NCBI GenBank assembly: GCA_013396915.1
Contig: VWZL01000261.1
Location: forward strand, 124,001 to 188,000
DNA length: 64,000 nt
Direction of reading: 5' to 3'
Origin: Stercorarius parasiticus
Taxonomy: Eukaryota; Chordata; Aves; Charadriiformes; Stercorariidae
Below, piece by piece: positions 1 through 12,070 of the stretch (positions are counted from its first letter, which is position 1; every line of letters begins with the position of its first letter). Position numbers and translations under genes: made by a program. The notes below the pieces were generated by a model. That model did no database searches. It worked only from the letters and a program-made list of their open reading frames with translations, and was not told where the DNA came from.

Positions 1-3000
1 CATGTGCTGCTTTTTTAATTGAGGAATTCCACTACAGTTAGAATGGCACAGAGACAGTAAAAACGAAATCAGAAGTAGGATAAGTTTTAACGCACAGATG
101 TAGCTGAGGTCACTAGGAAATCAATACGATGCAAGACGTAAAGCTGGAATGACAAGCAAGGGAGACAGAACTCAACAAGCTAATATTCCTGATCACCTGT
201 GCAGCCCCAACAGGGTTAGAGTCTATGTTCTGCAACTGAAATTAAGAACATTCTGACAATTTTACTGCTAGTAAATTATTAAGCATCATGGTTTTGCACG
301 GAATTGTCTTCCTACTCCACCTAAAGGAGTGCAATACTATGCATTCTGCATCTTTTCTCTCTTCCTTTAACAAGGTAATTTCATCCTTCATCATCAAGTT
401 GTGGTGGTATCTTAGACTTTCAAAAAACCTAAATTCCTGGTTTAGCCATTATCAGTACAATCCCTTTAACTCATCTTTCTGAGTTTATACATCACTGACA
501 CTAATTTATTATTTTTCTTCTTATTCTGAAGCTTGTTGGAATGGCTGAAATAATACACAACAACTCATAGATCAATAAGTAATTTGTTTAGAATGCCAGG
601 GATCATTTGTGATCTAATTTTTGTGTGTGGGTCAAAGTAAAACAAGCACAAAGCATATGTGTATGCTCTCAAAAATAAGCATAGGCAATTCAGTTAGCAA
701 AACTTCTTGAGCAAGAATCACCTCAAGGAATCTGAGAGGAGAAATGGAAATGACAGTCTGAAGTGAAGGCAACACAGAAACGTTCCCGTTATCTCAATCG
801 GATTTCCCAAAGTGTCCATCACTGAAGACAATTACAACTACAAAATGATAGGTTGAAAATACTTGGAACTGTTAAACTCTAAGAACACTACAGGGTATCA
901 CTTCAACATTAACTAGCATGGAAGCAAAGCAGTTTTGCGCTCAAATTTTAGTTACATATCACACAGTACCATGCCACTCTTGGGTACAGGGAAAATACGA
1001 GGTTGTGCAATCCCTCGGTGGCAAGTGCAGCGTTGTTTACCATGACAAAATGAGACTTTCACTTCTTGTCTTGAGAGAAAATGCAAACTTAGTACTTGGT
1101 AGACTCAAGGTTTACATTTTCTTTTCACTTAATCTTTTTACATATCAGTGCTGTTAGGATGCAGTGCACGTTCTCTTCTCAGTTACTTCTATTTCAACTA
1201 GGCAGCTCTCTAGAAAACAAGGAAAGCTCACCTGCTTTATTAAAAACTTGGAGGTCACTAAAGTTTTGATAATGGGCGTTAGCTGACATGAGTTCAGCAA
1301 AGAAAACCAAATGTTAAGCACTACTTATCTCAGCAGTTGTGTGTGTGTGAAAAAGACCTGGGATTGTATAAGGATCTGCAAAAGAGCTGGAGTCAACCCT
1401 GGTGCATATTGAGACAAACCCTCAAAACGCAAATACAGAAATCATGCTTTGAGGTAGCTATTCGTATTCTTCACCAAATGCTCATCTTTATTATGAAGCT
1501 ATCTTTAATAGGCTGTTTACAATTGGTCAGCCATTCAAGGAAAAATGAAAAATACTCTTGGGTGAAATACTGTAAGATTCCACTTATGTCTTCCAGCTAT
1601 TTGCTTTCTGTCATGTTTGAATGGTCTTTGCCTCGGAAGGAGCATCTGTTTTGTATTAAATCTGAAGGAAGGGCACTGCTTACTGAATGGACAAGTTGTC
1701 TTCTAATACTGCTTTGGCCTAGCTGTGCTTACTTTATGAGAACTGACAACACTGTGAACTTCCAATAAGCTCACTTACTTGGAAGAGACTGGGATTTATC
1801 CAGAATGCAATTTTCCCAGAAGCCAAGAAGGGGGACAACATTTAGAGTTAAGCAGTTGCCATGCTATTAGGACATAATTTTAATTGTTTCTAGGAAATTA
1901 ATATAATTGTTAAAAACACAAACTGTGACAGTATTAATTGAAGAGCCAGGGCTGTGTCAAAGCTATTTCTTTAGTTCTGGTCAGGATAAGGCTTTGATGT
2001 CTCCTGGGTGTCTCCACTTAGAGCATTTTTGTTTATATCTTAGAGCTCATTAAATGTCTTCCTTTCAGACTGAGGTAAGCCAGAGAATGTGCTCTAGAAG
2101 AGTACCTACTCTGCTCCAGCTGCTAATGGGTACTCATGCTATCGGTCAAGGCTAGATAGAGTTACCCTGAAATGGAACCACTGAGAAGTGAATAGTGTGG
2201 ATTCCAGGTCTTTAGCACCAACTGTTTCAATATCCACTCCTATTGTACCATACTATTTGCCAACATAGCTGTATCTAAATCTCCCAACTGGCAATTTTGC
2301 CAAATGCATGCTTGACGTTGATCAAGTATACACAAGACACACTGGGAATCAGTCTACGCTGTTGTCCATAGGAATAGCCCTTTCAGGGACATTTGGAAAA
2401 ATCTGCAAAACTGGTGGCACATTGTAAACTATTACAGTGAGTTACTTTTTATTTTAGTTCTCACAAGCAGAGGCAATGTAGAGGAGAGAAAAATGCCAGT
2501 CATGTACCACTTTTTTTCCATGACCATCCTTTACCAGGTAGGAAGAAGAGCTCTGAGCACTACTGTCAATGGTATATATTAATTTGACGCTTCTGTGTAC
2601 TCATTATATGATTTTTCATGAAAACAGATGCATATATAAAGGGCTAGGTTTTGACTGTCAGTAGATTTGTCAATGAACAGTGGCTGTGCTCTAGGAAGGC
2701 AGAAAGTACCTATCTTTCACTAAAATTCTGTAATAAAAGCTTTCATATCAAAGACTCTAACAAGAGTCAAAAGGTAGAGTGTTAGTCTGTTCTTATGATG
2801 ATCACAAGATTGCAATGAGAGACGAGAACATTGCATCATTCCTGTGTGGATTTTTTATTTTCTCTTACTGTAGTTGTCAAGTAGACACATAAGATTATTA
2901 GATGTGGGTCATTAAAGAGAGTTAATGTTCTATTGCACACCTGTAGCAAAGGCTACTTAGTGATGGCATACCACATCTCAACACCAGACTAAGTGTAACA

Positions 3001-3477
3001 TAAAACTGAACAACTCAGCCTTGTCTCTGCCTACTCCACTATCAGAATGTACGTAATTACTAATGTACCATCACAACTGTTTAAGCCAGTTCCAAATAAT
3101 GCTTAATTGTCTTTGTGAGGATATATAGCACAATTTCTGCAACCTTAGCTGAGTACTGTACAGATATGGTTCAGGTAACCTACGATCTCAGAATTTATGA
3201 ACAAGTCATAGTGCATACATACAGACCAGCTTTTCCTTTTGAACACTAAGGTTTTACTGCAGTTTTTTTAAATTAATTCAGGAGTTAGCTTTCTTTTATT
3301 GTATTTTTATAACTCTTTTCCTTTCTCAAGATAACTTTCTAATTTGAAGCTGGAATCTTCATACCATTTAGTAAGACCAAGAGGAGAGAATATGATGTTA
3401 AGAATACTATTCTCTATTGATTGCATTAAAATACTGTTAATAATACTATGTAAAGAACACCCTAGATATTGTACAGA
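1..3477. other. Gene-free AT-rich block
   Basis: I see no recognisable gene or repeat here. The longest open frame (1337-1768, plus) has hydrophobic, Cys/Leu/Ser-rich composition typical of chance frames and no splice or family signal. Confidence 0.6.
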
Positions 3478-3737
3478 TCAGGATCTCAGTATGGTAATTG
3501 CCTTCATGTAGTAATAAAGACATAAGAAACTTACAAAATACACCAAACAAGTGGGATAAACAAGTGTATTGGACAGAGGATTTGAGGAGGTATGGTTAAA
3601 AACAAATAGGATGCATCCAGGTCTTAGATATCCAGCAGTAGCTGTAGCAACACTTAGTCCATGGGTTCCTGAAGCCCCTTCAGCAGAGAAGCCTATAATT
3701 CCCTGAACTGCAGCATAAGATGCCAACCCAAATTTTC
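3478..3737 (-). pseudogene. Possible decayed transporter-like coding fragment (weak)
   Basis: Read on the minus strand from 3737, this segment follows a TAG acceptor-like site and stays open for about 85 codons. Its first 45 residues start with Gly-Lys-Phe-Gly, then an Ala-rich hydrophobic stretch ending Phe-Ser-Ala-Glu, then a Val-Ala-Thr-Ala-Thr-Ala run. The order loosely resembles the eleventh membrane segment and following loop of SLC22-type (major facilitator) organic ion transporters, where a GKFG start and a later Ala-Glu-Leu box are common. The Pro-Thr-Val-(Val)-Arg motif expected after the Glu is missing, so a functional exon is unlikely. The last 40 residues look like read-through of non-coding DNA. 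It could equally be a chance frame. The resemblance was judged by eye only. Confidence 0.2.
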
Positions 3738-4028
3738 CTACAAGTATTTTACAAATTGCAGTAGCACAGTATAGGGAAGGTGACTAAATGATCGGAGAAC
3801 TGTTTACCATTTCTGATCCTTAGAAAATATATGGTCTCCCTTTTCATTCAGGGGGAAATCAAATTCCAAAAATAAAAGTTAAAAGTACATGAGAGTGTTG
3901 ACTTGTGGCTGGCTCAGAAAGTAGAAAAGCTGTAGATAAAAGAGAGTGATACAGACAAGGGAGGAAGCCACACAAGTTTCCTGAAGTAATAAATAAATAA
4001 TAATAAAAAAAAATTACCCATGGCCAAT

Positions 4029-4223
4029 CTATCTTGTCTGTCTTACTGAGGATAAACAGGGAGAAAGCAGTACAATCACAGCAAAATCAGACAAGTTTGA
4101 TCTTCTCTGAAAAAGATCCCACCTGACAGCATCACGCTTTCTTTTCCTGGGTGCTAGATTTACATCAGAGGGTTTAATTATTGCCTGTATGAACTTGTGA
4201 GACCCAGAAGAAATGCCCTCCAA
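4029..4223 (-). pseudogene. Possible decayed coding fragment, upstream partner of the 3.5 kb one (weak)
   Basis: This minus-strand frame of about 64 codons contains a basic stretch (Pro-Arg-Lys-Arg-Lys-Arg) followed by Trp-Asp-Leu-Phe and a hydrophobic run. In SLC22 transporters a basic cytoplasmic loop followed by a Leu-Asp-Leu-Phe/Leu-Arg box leads into membrane segment 7. The fragment lies on the correct side of the 3.5-3.7 kb fragment for a minus-strand gene (segment 7 before segment 11). The match is short and permissive, no splice sites are convincing, and a chance frame is quite possible. Confidence 0.15.
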
Positions 4224-4229
4224 GATGTG

Positions 4230-7200
4230 TATGACCTGTAAACATTGGTTTGTGTTTGTGCCAAAGGAGAAGGGAGAGGGGGAGCGATTTTTTTTGTTTG
4301 TTTTTTAAGTGGAGTTTGTAATAGCTTATGACAAGGTCTATTATTCCCTGGAAGGAAAAGGGAAAAAAGGAATGTCTTTATGCCGTAACAAAAGCTAAAT
4401 CACTTCAGCTGTCAGCCTCCATCATGACACACCAAGCAGGGATGGTGATTGCTAAGCCAATTTGTCCATCACTTTTTGAAAGGTGCTAGTAAATATAAAT
4501 AAGGAAATGGGGATGAATGTGACTCTATGGGCATTATTGTAGTTGATTTCTGTAGACATAAACCACTCCTTCTGATAATTTCATTGTCCTTTAGGAGAGC
4601 AATGCTAGGAGCAGAATGCAGCTCTGGTCCAGGGTGATGAGAAACATAAAGTAGTATATCTGTTTATGCTAATACAATTTGAAAAGAGTGTCCCTTCATC
4701 CCTGGAGGTTTATGTATCAAAGGACAACATAGGTCAGCTTCCCGAATCAATGTTTAGATTAGATTTATCCATTGTCTATCATCTGTAAATTAGGTAACCT
4801 ATACTAATGCGATTTCAAATGTTGGTCACCTTTCCGTATCCCAGAAGTTCTCAAAGCAATTCAAAGCCTGTTTCCACGTAGTACTGAAGCAGTTTACCTG
4901 CTTCTGGAAGAAAGTGCAAGCCAGCTAGTAGGCAGTATCACTTGAGCTGGTGATTTGGCAGAAGGTTCTCAGCAAGCCCCTCCAGTTGTAAAATGCGTCC
5001 ACTAGGATGTCTTCAATGTCCATCCTTCACAGATTGGGTGTTAGTCAGCCCAAGAATTCATAAGGTTGTATGGCATAGAAAATTAATCTGTTCCAAAAGG
5101 CGGGAGGACTGCATCATTTTTGTGGCTAAGACGAAAGTGTATGCTTCTTTGAAGAAGTAGAGGGGGGAATCTGTGGATTTGCAGCTCGCACTTACACACC
5201 TACTCATTTGAGATCTTATTAGAACAGGTAGCATAGTTTGTTACCTCTTTGCCTGAGGTAGCTATTGATCATAGTACTTACCTATTCATGTCCTTTACCT
5301 ACTTCATCAAGGTGGGTCAAAATAGTTGCTTGAAACTGTCAAGATAATTTAACTCTCTGAATTCTTGTTTTGAAAGTGTAGAGATGTATGGAGATAAAGA
5401 AACAGAGAAGAAAATATGACAACTATGTTTTCCCAGATCTTGAAAAGGGGGGTGCCTGTGTGTGAGGGCTTGGCCAAGACAAAGCTTTAGACAAGGTTAA
5501 GGATTCATTAGCTTGGTTAGGTCTAGAGAGAACAACTGAGCCTGGTTTTTGTACAGGATAGCAAATACCCACAATAGGAAAACCAGAAAGTCTAAGCTCT
5601 GTTCAAAGAGCTGCCTGATGGATGCCAGTCAGATCCCCAATCTATTTTAGTGTCATCTGTAGGATGGGTATAGTAAAAAGAATGATAATAAAGCCACAGA
5701 GGAGTTTGAGACTCCTATGTGGGAGTTGGTAACTCCTTACGTTAGTCACATTTGAATATAGCCCTTTAATCAGAAACCTTATTGTTGCTTTTTTTAGCTC
5801 TGTGTTTGTTTTCAGTTTCATTAAAAAGGATTTTTTTTCTTTATGTTATTTGAAAGTGAATGTTACAAGCAATAATAGCAGGAACAAGAACCAATGTTCT
5901 AGATACAGGACACATCTTTCAGTAATATCAATTAGCAGCACTACGTTCACTGAAATCAATGGGAATTTAGTCATTGAATTCAAGAGCGCTAAAAGGCCAC
6001 TGAGGATGTTTTAGATGGAGAAATGTTAGCTCTTGAAAGGAAACCTGGAGAGATTTTCAGGCAAGGGTTTTCTTTTGTCTGTAGCAATCTCACTGCTTTC
6101 CGTAGGGATTTCTAATGAGGAGAAAGAAGAAAGAACTGCTCAAGCTGGGTCACCTACAGGATAAGAGTGTATAATCCGTTTTCAACAAATTAAAATCAGA
6201 TAACAGCTATAGCTGTGCTCCTTCATTTTGATATGTAAAGGAGAATTTAGAGTCCTAAGAGAACTCAAAATACTGTTAAAATGTACAGAAACCAGTTTTT
6301 AACATCACAATAGCATTCATTACCTTTCTGAAGTCTTTCACGGTCTAAAATGTGCTTTGTGTTAGTATTCGCTTTGTATTTCTAGTTTCAGAGACTCATC
6401 TGAGTTTCGAACAAATATGTTTTCAGCTGTTTTTACACTTTTAGCTCCACAAAACCACCATGATTGACAGCTACTGACTCTCAATAGTAACAATCCAGGC
6501 TGATATTTGTATAATCAGTTGAGAGGGCAAAAAACTCTTGATTATGGCATTTCCTACCAATTTAGAGCACCATGTGGCTAAGTTCTGCTGCATAGGGGAT
6601 TTAATGAAAAAAAGATCCTAACATCAGCTTTCCCTTCTTAGAAACTGTAGTTTTGAAGAGTCACCTGCTTTATCAAGAGCCCAAATTGTGATTGAGTAGC
6701 ATTGCTACGGCGAGCTCCTAAATTATATGGCAACTGACTCCTGCAAGAGGCCTTCAGACCTCTATATCTTCCTCTTCAGCCAAGTTTAGCAAAACAGTGA
6801 TTATAAGCACAACATGGAACATCATGCATGTAGTTAAACCTTCTAAACGACAATATATAATTAGGCTCAGAAATGCCTAGGGAGTGTCCCCCAAAACCGC
6901 AAGTGTTACAGTGTCAGATTACTGCTAGGGATTTTGGACCCAGCGCTTCTAGTTTTGCCATTTATATATAGTCACCAAAGGTGGAAATCTCATTTGATCA
7001 CAGTGTGGATTCTTGTGACACCTCTACTATTTGTGACTACTCTTTCCCACCAGCAAGGTGCACAACAGCATGCCCCTGAGGTGACAGCAGCTTTCAAGAC
7101 CCCAAATAATACCAAGGGGTTTTTTGGTTGCCTTCACTGTCTATCTATACTTCTGTAAATCTCCAAAGACTCTGGCATGTATTTCTGCCGGTAAGGGAAG

Positions 7201-9074
7201 TCTTCTTTTCAGTTTTCTGTTCAACAAAAAGTCAGCAAGTCACAGATGATGCTTTCAGCTATAGAATCAGCATTTCTTCAACCACCTTCACATTTTGCAA
7301 ACTGTCATTCTAGAAATGTTTTTGTTGTTCTTGTCTTCCACCCAGCATATTTTCTTACGTCACTTATATTCACTTCCATTCTTAGATCACTTTCCTCCTA
7401 GGAATGTGTTATTTGAAACTTACTGCCCATACTTTAAAATTAGCCCACTTATGTCTTTAGTTTTGATGAAACTTCTGGAGAATGCCTAAATTAATCCTTT
7501 AAAATACTTATTTACCCCGAGTTAACTGGCAAGATTTAACATAAAATAAAAAATTCTGGTGAAGATCAGTCCCACAGTTTATAAAAGTCTTGGAAAAAAA
7601 TCATGTGGGAAGCTATGGGGTTTTGGATTCGCGAGAGCCATTCTCAGCCCATGCTTTGGCTGCAAATTTTTCTTCCACACATCCGCAAGGTGCTGAGAAT
7701 GTGTCTCTTGATTGCTGTGACAGCACAGCATCTTGCAAACAGCATTTGACACTTCAGAGGTTCAGGATCAAGTGTCCCTCCCTGTATCTTTAGAACTGGT
7801 TAGATTCACTGCGGAGAGGTGTCTTCCCCCAGAGTATGACCCTGGCAGCTGACAGAGGAGCACACAGCAGTCTGCATAGGTCTGTCAGATTCTGAGATAC
7901 TGCAAGGAATGTGAGAGGAAGGAGGATATTTCTGAGATACTGAAGCATTTCTATGGAATAGGTCTACTAAGAACCTCTGGGCACTGCTGTTATAATAATT
8001 ACATGTTGATAATGGAGAACAAGCCATATGTAAAGATAATAATATCATAACACCAGATACAAGAACCCGACAAGTTCCATTACTATAAGATAGCAGAAAA
8101 ACATTTGTATTGAGAGCTGATGGAATGCTCCACTTATATAATCACCTTGTTCATGTTTTCCTGTGCATCCAAATGAATAAGATCTTCTGGATATAAAAAA
8201 TACACATACAGACATGAAATTCCTTACCCAACTTTTTAAGATTAAGTAAGTACATAGCTGTACTTAGAGAAAGACTGTAGGCAAACAAACAACACATATA
8301 TAGAGAGATTCTATAGATGGTGCGACAGAATGAAAGGTAAAAATTATTACAGAAATGTTTGGACATCTTAAAACAACAAACAGTTCAATATGATTTATTT
8401 AGTCAGGGTAGACTAAAATTCACTAGTATAATAACAGAACCATTTGTCTCAGCAAGTATCTTGCTATTGGTGATCAATAATGTAGCTGAGATGACTGATG
8501 GCTTTGTTTTCCTGTGGTGCCTCAGCCAGTCTAAATAATTTATTTGACATGCTGCCTCTTGGCAAATGCAAGGAAACAGTGATAAGAAATTTGCATTCCT
8601 CTGATATATACCTCCAAATGAATATGAGATATTCCTCAAGGTTTTGGTGAATGACATCTGGCTGTAGTTTGAGGGACAGTTTTGCTGACCAGACAAGTTT
8701 TTGCCTCTTGACATGAATAGCAATGTAGACATTAGAACAAAAACCAAGGAGTTACTTCTTTTTCTTGCACATGGCAGAGGAGAACATGATGGCATTTGCA
8801 GAAATATCCAGAATTTGGATGCCTCTGAATACTCAAGAATCTGCCCCAGTTTGCCAGGAGCTGTAAGCTGTTATAGCCAATTTTAATTAGTCTTGAGACA
8901 GGGAAAAGGGTAAAATAATAAAAAACCATAAGAACTTAATAGCAGGACAGGGCAAAAGTCTCCCAAGCTCACTAAGCTCATTGCCCCTGAAAATGGCCAA
9001 CAGTGGAAGCTGAAGTGAAGAATGAGTGTAAGAGTGTAGCCAGTACAGAACAATATTTCACCTTCTGATCTTGC
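4230..9074. other. Gene-free AT-rich block
   Basis: No gene or clear repeat is visible. A stretch near 5625-5700 has a weak MIR-like core (a 'catctgtaggatgggta' string) too short to call. A phrase is repeated at about 7888-7940 ('tctgagatactg' twice). Open frames here are short and overlap on both strands. Confidence 0.55.
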
Positions 9075-9770
9075 CATTTTTGTGTCATCTGTTCTCCAAG
9101 CTGAGGAGTTCTATTATTAAATATATGCAAGCCTTTCAATACTCCAGGCATCCTTGATCTTCTCTGTACTGTTTTAGCTGTGTTACAGCCTATTCAAGAT
9201 ATGGTGATCAAAAGTGCACTCAAGGTGTGGGTGTAAATGGATTTACACACTGGTGTAACAGTATTAATTTCTTCTCTCTGTGCTTTCTTAATACATAAGT
9301 CATAATATTCTATTCAATTTTTTATATTTAATTCTATTTCATAATGTTAAACTGTTGCTGGGCATGAAGCTGGTATTTTCAGAGGTCTATCCACAAAACC
9401 TCCAGTTTCTCTTTCTTAAATGTTAAGAAAAATGATCATTTAGAGATCGACATTGTGCATTCATTTCTCCTTATGCATTACTTTGCATTTTTTTACATTT
9501 AATTCAATTTGCTGTTTTATAACCCAGTTGCTTAGTATCACAAGACCCTTCTACAATCTTCATTGTCGGGCCTCCTCTTGAATAATTTTGTATTTTCTGC
9601 AGACTTTGTCTCCTCACTATTTACCTTCTTTATTAGATCATTTAGAAATACTTTCAGCAGCACAGGGCTCTGTACAGATTCCTGTCTGGGACAAGAAAGA
9701 AACTCCAACCTTGTGCAAAGGCAGGACGAAAATACAATGGTAGAGAAAAAGATTAACCATGACAAGGCTG
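9075..9770 (-). mobile_element. Ancient CR1/L3-like LINE relic (reverse transcriptase to 3' part)
   Basis: This is a strongly diverged non-LTR retrotransposon on the minus strand. Read from 9765 downwards, the frame contains the reverse transcriptase palm pattern of CR1/L3 elements: a Gly/Ser-Pro-Val-Leu-Leu-x-Val-Phe-x-Asn-Asp-Leu block, then Ser-Ala-Glu-Asn-Thr-Lys-Leu where active copies carry Phe-Ala-Asp-Asp-Thr-Lys-Leu. Both catalytic Asp residues are therefore mutated. Downstream, nucleotide phrases match the usual order of CR1/L3 3' halves: 'cttctacaatcttcattg', 'ttacatttaattcaattt', the Val-Asp-Pro block near 9400 and the basic C-terminal region near 9150-9190. Several frameshifts and stops are present and the 3' end cannot be fixed. 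The divergence far exceeds that of the CR1 copies at 42, 53 and 55 kb, so it probably predates the avian radiation. Confidence 0.8.
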
Positions 9771-10394
9771 GGGAAACATGCCTATTTTGGATGACTACTT
9801 TGTAGCTTTCCTTCTCTTTGCCTTAACATCTTAGAAATTTCAAAGTTCTGCTAACGATCCTACTAAAATGAATGTAATCTTCACTTCCACTGCATGCTCA
9901 TGTGTGGTATTCTCACAGAGGCACTGCAAAGCGCAAAATGTCTTCTATACATGGAGCAGCTCCAGAAAGTATTTTAGCTCACACTGGTAGGTTGTCAGCA
10001 GCTCTCTCGCACAGATTTTCTTCATACCCCTTTCAGTGCAGAGCTGCACATGTAACGAGCTTACATTCCCTCCAAAAGGTGGCAGTTCTGGAAATGAGCT
10101 TCCATAACGCCAAACACTTGGCTAACCTTGTAACAGCATTTTGAGAAATTTTGATTCTGGGACATATGATCATTAGAAATGATGCCAAGTCTTTATATGA
10201 ACATGAGTGTTAACGTTGATGTTAGAAGTGAAATCCAAGGCAGGCGTTTCCCTAATCAACGGCCAACTTGCGCACAAGCCCCATGTCAGAAGCTGGTCAC
10301 TGTAACTGGATAGAGTTGATCGAATTACAGGACTGCCTCTGGAAAATGTAGACAGGAACCTCATCAGTCACGCATTTCAGGCTCAGGTAAATTA
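9771..10394. other. Gene-free stretch
   Basis: Ordinary AT-rich sequence. I see no gene, repeat or regulatory site that I can support. Confidence 0.5.
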
Positions 10395-10680
10395 AAAATT
10401 GCCATTCTTGGTGCCGCTATGGTACTCTGCCTGGTGGGTTTTTTTTTCTTCATTGAGGGAGCGCCAGTGCCAGGCCAGTGCACTGGTACCAGCCTGGAAC
10501 ATGTCCTCCCAGCACTACAGTGGTGCATGGCAGCCTTCAGGTCCTCCAGCACCTGCAGCTGCGGCAAGGCTCGGCATTTGCCTGGCTCTGCCAGGATGGC
10601 CAGGGCTCAGTGCTGGAGGGGGCAGAAGGGTTTTGTTCATTTGTAATCCACAACTGGAGACTCCCACATTGACTTTCCAC
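10395..10680. other. GC-rich patch, origin unknown
   Basis: Base composition rises sharply relative to both flanks, with many CTG/CAG-type words ('cagcacctgcagctgcggc' region). Frames are open in several phases on both strands, which is a composition effect. I see no retrotransposon landmark. It may be an unrecognised repeat or a short regulatory island. CpG density is moderate and lower than at 36.2 kb. Confidence 0.35.
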
Positions 10681-10689
10681 TGTGACTTT

Positions 10690-11734
10690 TTCAGTATTAA
10701 AACCCAAAGTTGGTGGGTGTGCTCATGTCTGGCTCATGACTAGCTTTGTGATACATCACTACTAGTATCTTTGGTCTTGAGATCTGCAGTGTAGCAAAGA
10801 TGAATCTCTGAGTGCTGGAAATACTGTATTGTGTCTTGCTGTGAATCCTACACAGCAGCAAACAGCACTTTGAAACTTTTGTTTATTGTTCCCATTCAGA
10901 GAAAATTAATGCGCTTTGAAAGGGTGCTGAAAACAATTAGTTCTCATTTGCTTAACACCATTTTCTAATGCACAGCTCTCAAACTTTTCACAGGACCTTT
11001 AAAATACAATCAATTTTCCTTGGCTATTTCCTAATAATTCAAACTGAGCGCAGAACCTGACACACAATCAAGCTAATACAGGTCGATATCCATTTTCTTT
11101 CCGTTAAATAGGAATTTTAACACAGTGATACAAGCTGTGGAATCACAAACAGCTACTGTATATCTATCTGTTTGCTGAACATGCACGTAGAGTGAGGACA
11201 TGACTCAGCTACCTTTAGTCATACTGAATGAAACTCTCCAGTGTAGCTCATTAAGTAAAACAAAGAATATCACTAGTCATTAAGACAAAAGTAGTCTGAG
11301 AGTCATTCAGCCTCAGACAAACACATCGTTTACATTTACATTTCATTTACAAAGATAATACCTAAACACTTTACAAATTCGGTGTCTGATCTCGCTTGGG
11401 AAAGTGGATAGGACAAGATATTCTTCTCTATCCAGAAGAGTTAAAGCTGGAACATCTGAGATCAAAAAGAAGCCCTGCATAAAACACCCACAAAAAAGCA
11501 CCACCCACCCACCCCCCAAAATACTCACTTGTCTGCAAAAGGACCTGCTCTATTTTCAGCACCACGCAGTCATGGAAGGTGATGGCTGGAATCTGCAGAA
11601 CAATTCTGCACCCAGCCGAAATTGCCAAAAAAGCTTAGGAAGCCACGAGGGAAGGAACTGTCAGAAACTTGCCTAAAGACAACATCTAACTATTTTTGAG
11701 TAGAACTGTGAGATGTCCAGGACTTAATTTTACA
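10690..11734. other. Gene-free stretch with a possible conserved non-coding segment
   Basis: No gene is visible. The part around 10890-11160 is rich in AATTAG, TTAAT and TAATTC words and short on repeats, which is compatible with a conserved non-coding element. Only comparison with other birds could show this. Confidence 0.35.
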
Positions 11735-12070
11735 TGTCATCCAAAAAATGTCACATTGCCCCCAGATGACATAACAAATTATTCATGCATAAACTTAATT
11801 ACCCATATGACATTTATCACAAGCTTCTATCTGCATTGTCTGGTTATGATAGTCTGAAGTCTGAGCTTTTAATGTGACTCTGATGCAGTCATTAAAACAA
11901 ATTAGGGACAGATAAAATTAATAATTGCTTCATCTTTTTGCAACTAGAATAGCTTTTGCTTTGGTAACTGTTTTCAAGGCTGATTGACTGAGATTTTGCT
12001 GATGCATCACTTCACAGAGGTATAATATTCTACCCGAAAGTGACTGACTTAATTTTGCTGGATCATGGTT
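11735..12070. promoter_or_regulatory. Candidate conserved enhancer-like element
   Basis: This roughly 330-bp block is dense in homeodomain and POU-like words: ATTATTCATGCATAA near 11780, AACTTAATTACC near 11793, TTAATAATTGC near 11919 and a TGATTGAC word (PBX/MEIS or PBX/HOX half-sites) near 11981. It also has TGATGCA/TGACTGAC repeats and lacks transposon signatures. Such texture is typical of deeply conserved developmental enhancers in gene deserts, but motif density alone is weak evidence in AT-rich DNA. No target gene is visible in the window. Confidence 0.3.

Noticed and set aside
1337..1768. 143-codon plus-strand frame
   Set aside because: Composition is Leu/Ser/Cys-rich with no motif, splice support or neighbours. 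It is within chance expectation for six frames over 64 kb.
8403..8795. 130-codon minus-strand frame
   Set aside because: Chance-like composition, overlapping plus-strand frame, no splice or family evidence.
10399..10743. Three overlapping plus-strand frames in a GC-rich patch
   Set aside because: All phases are open because stop codons are rare at high GC. No phase stands out.
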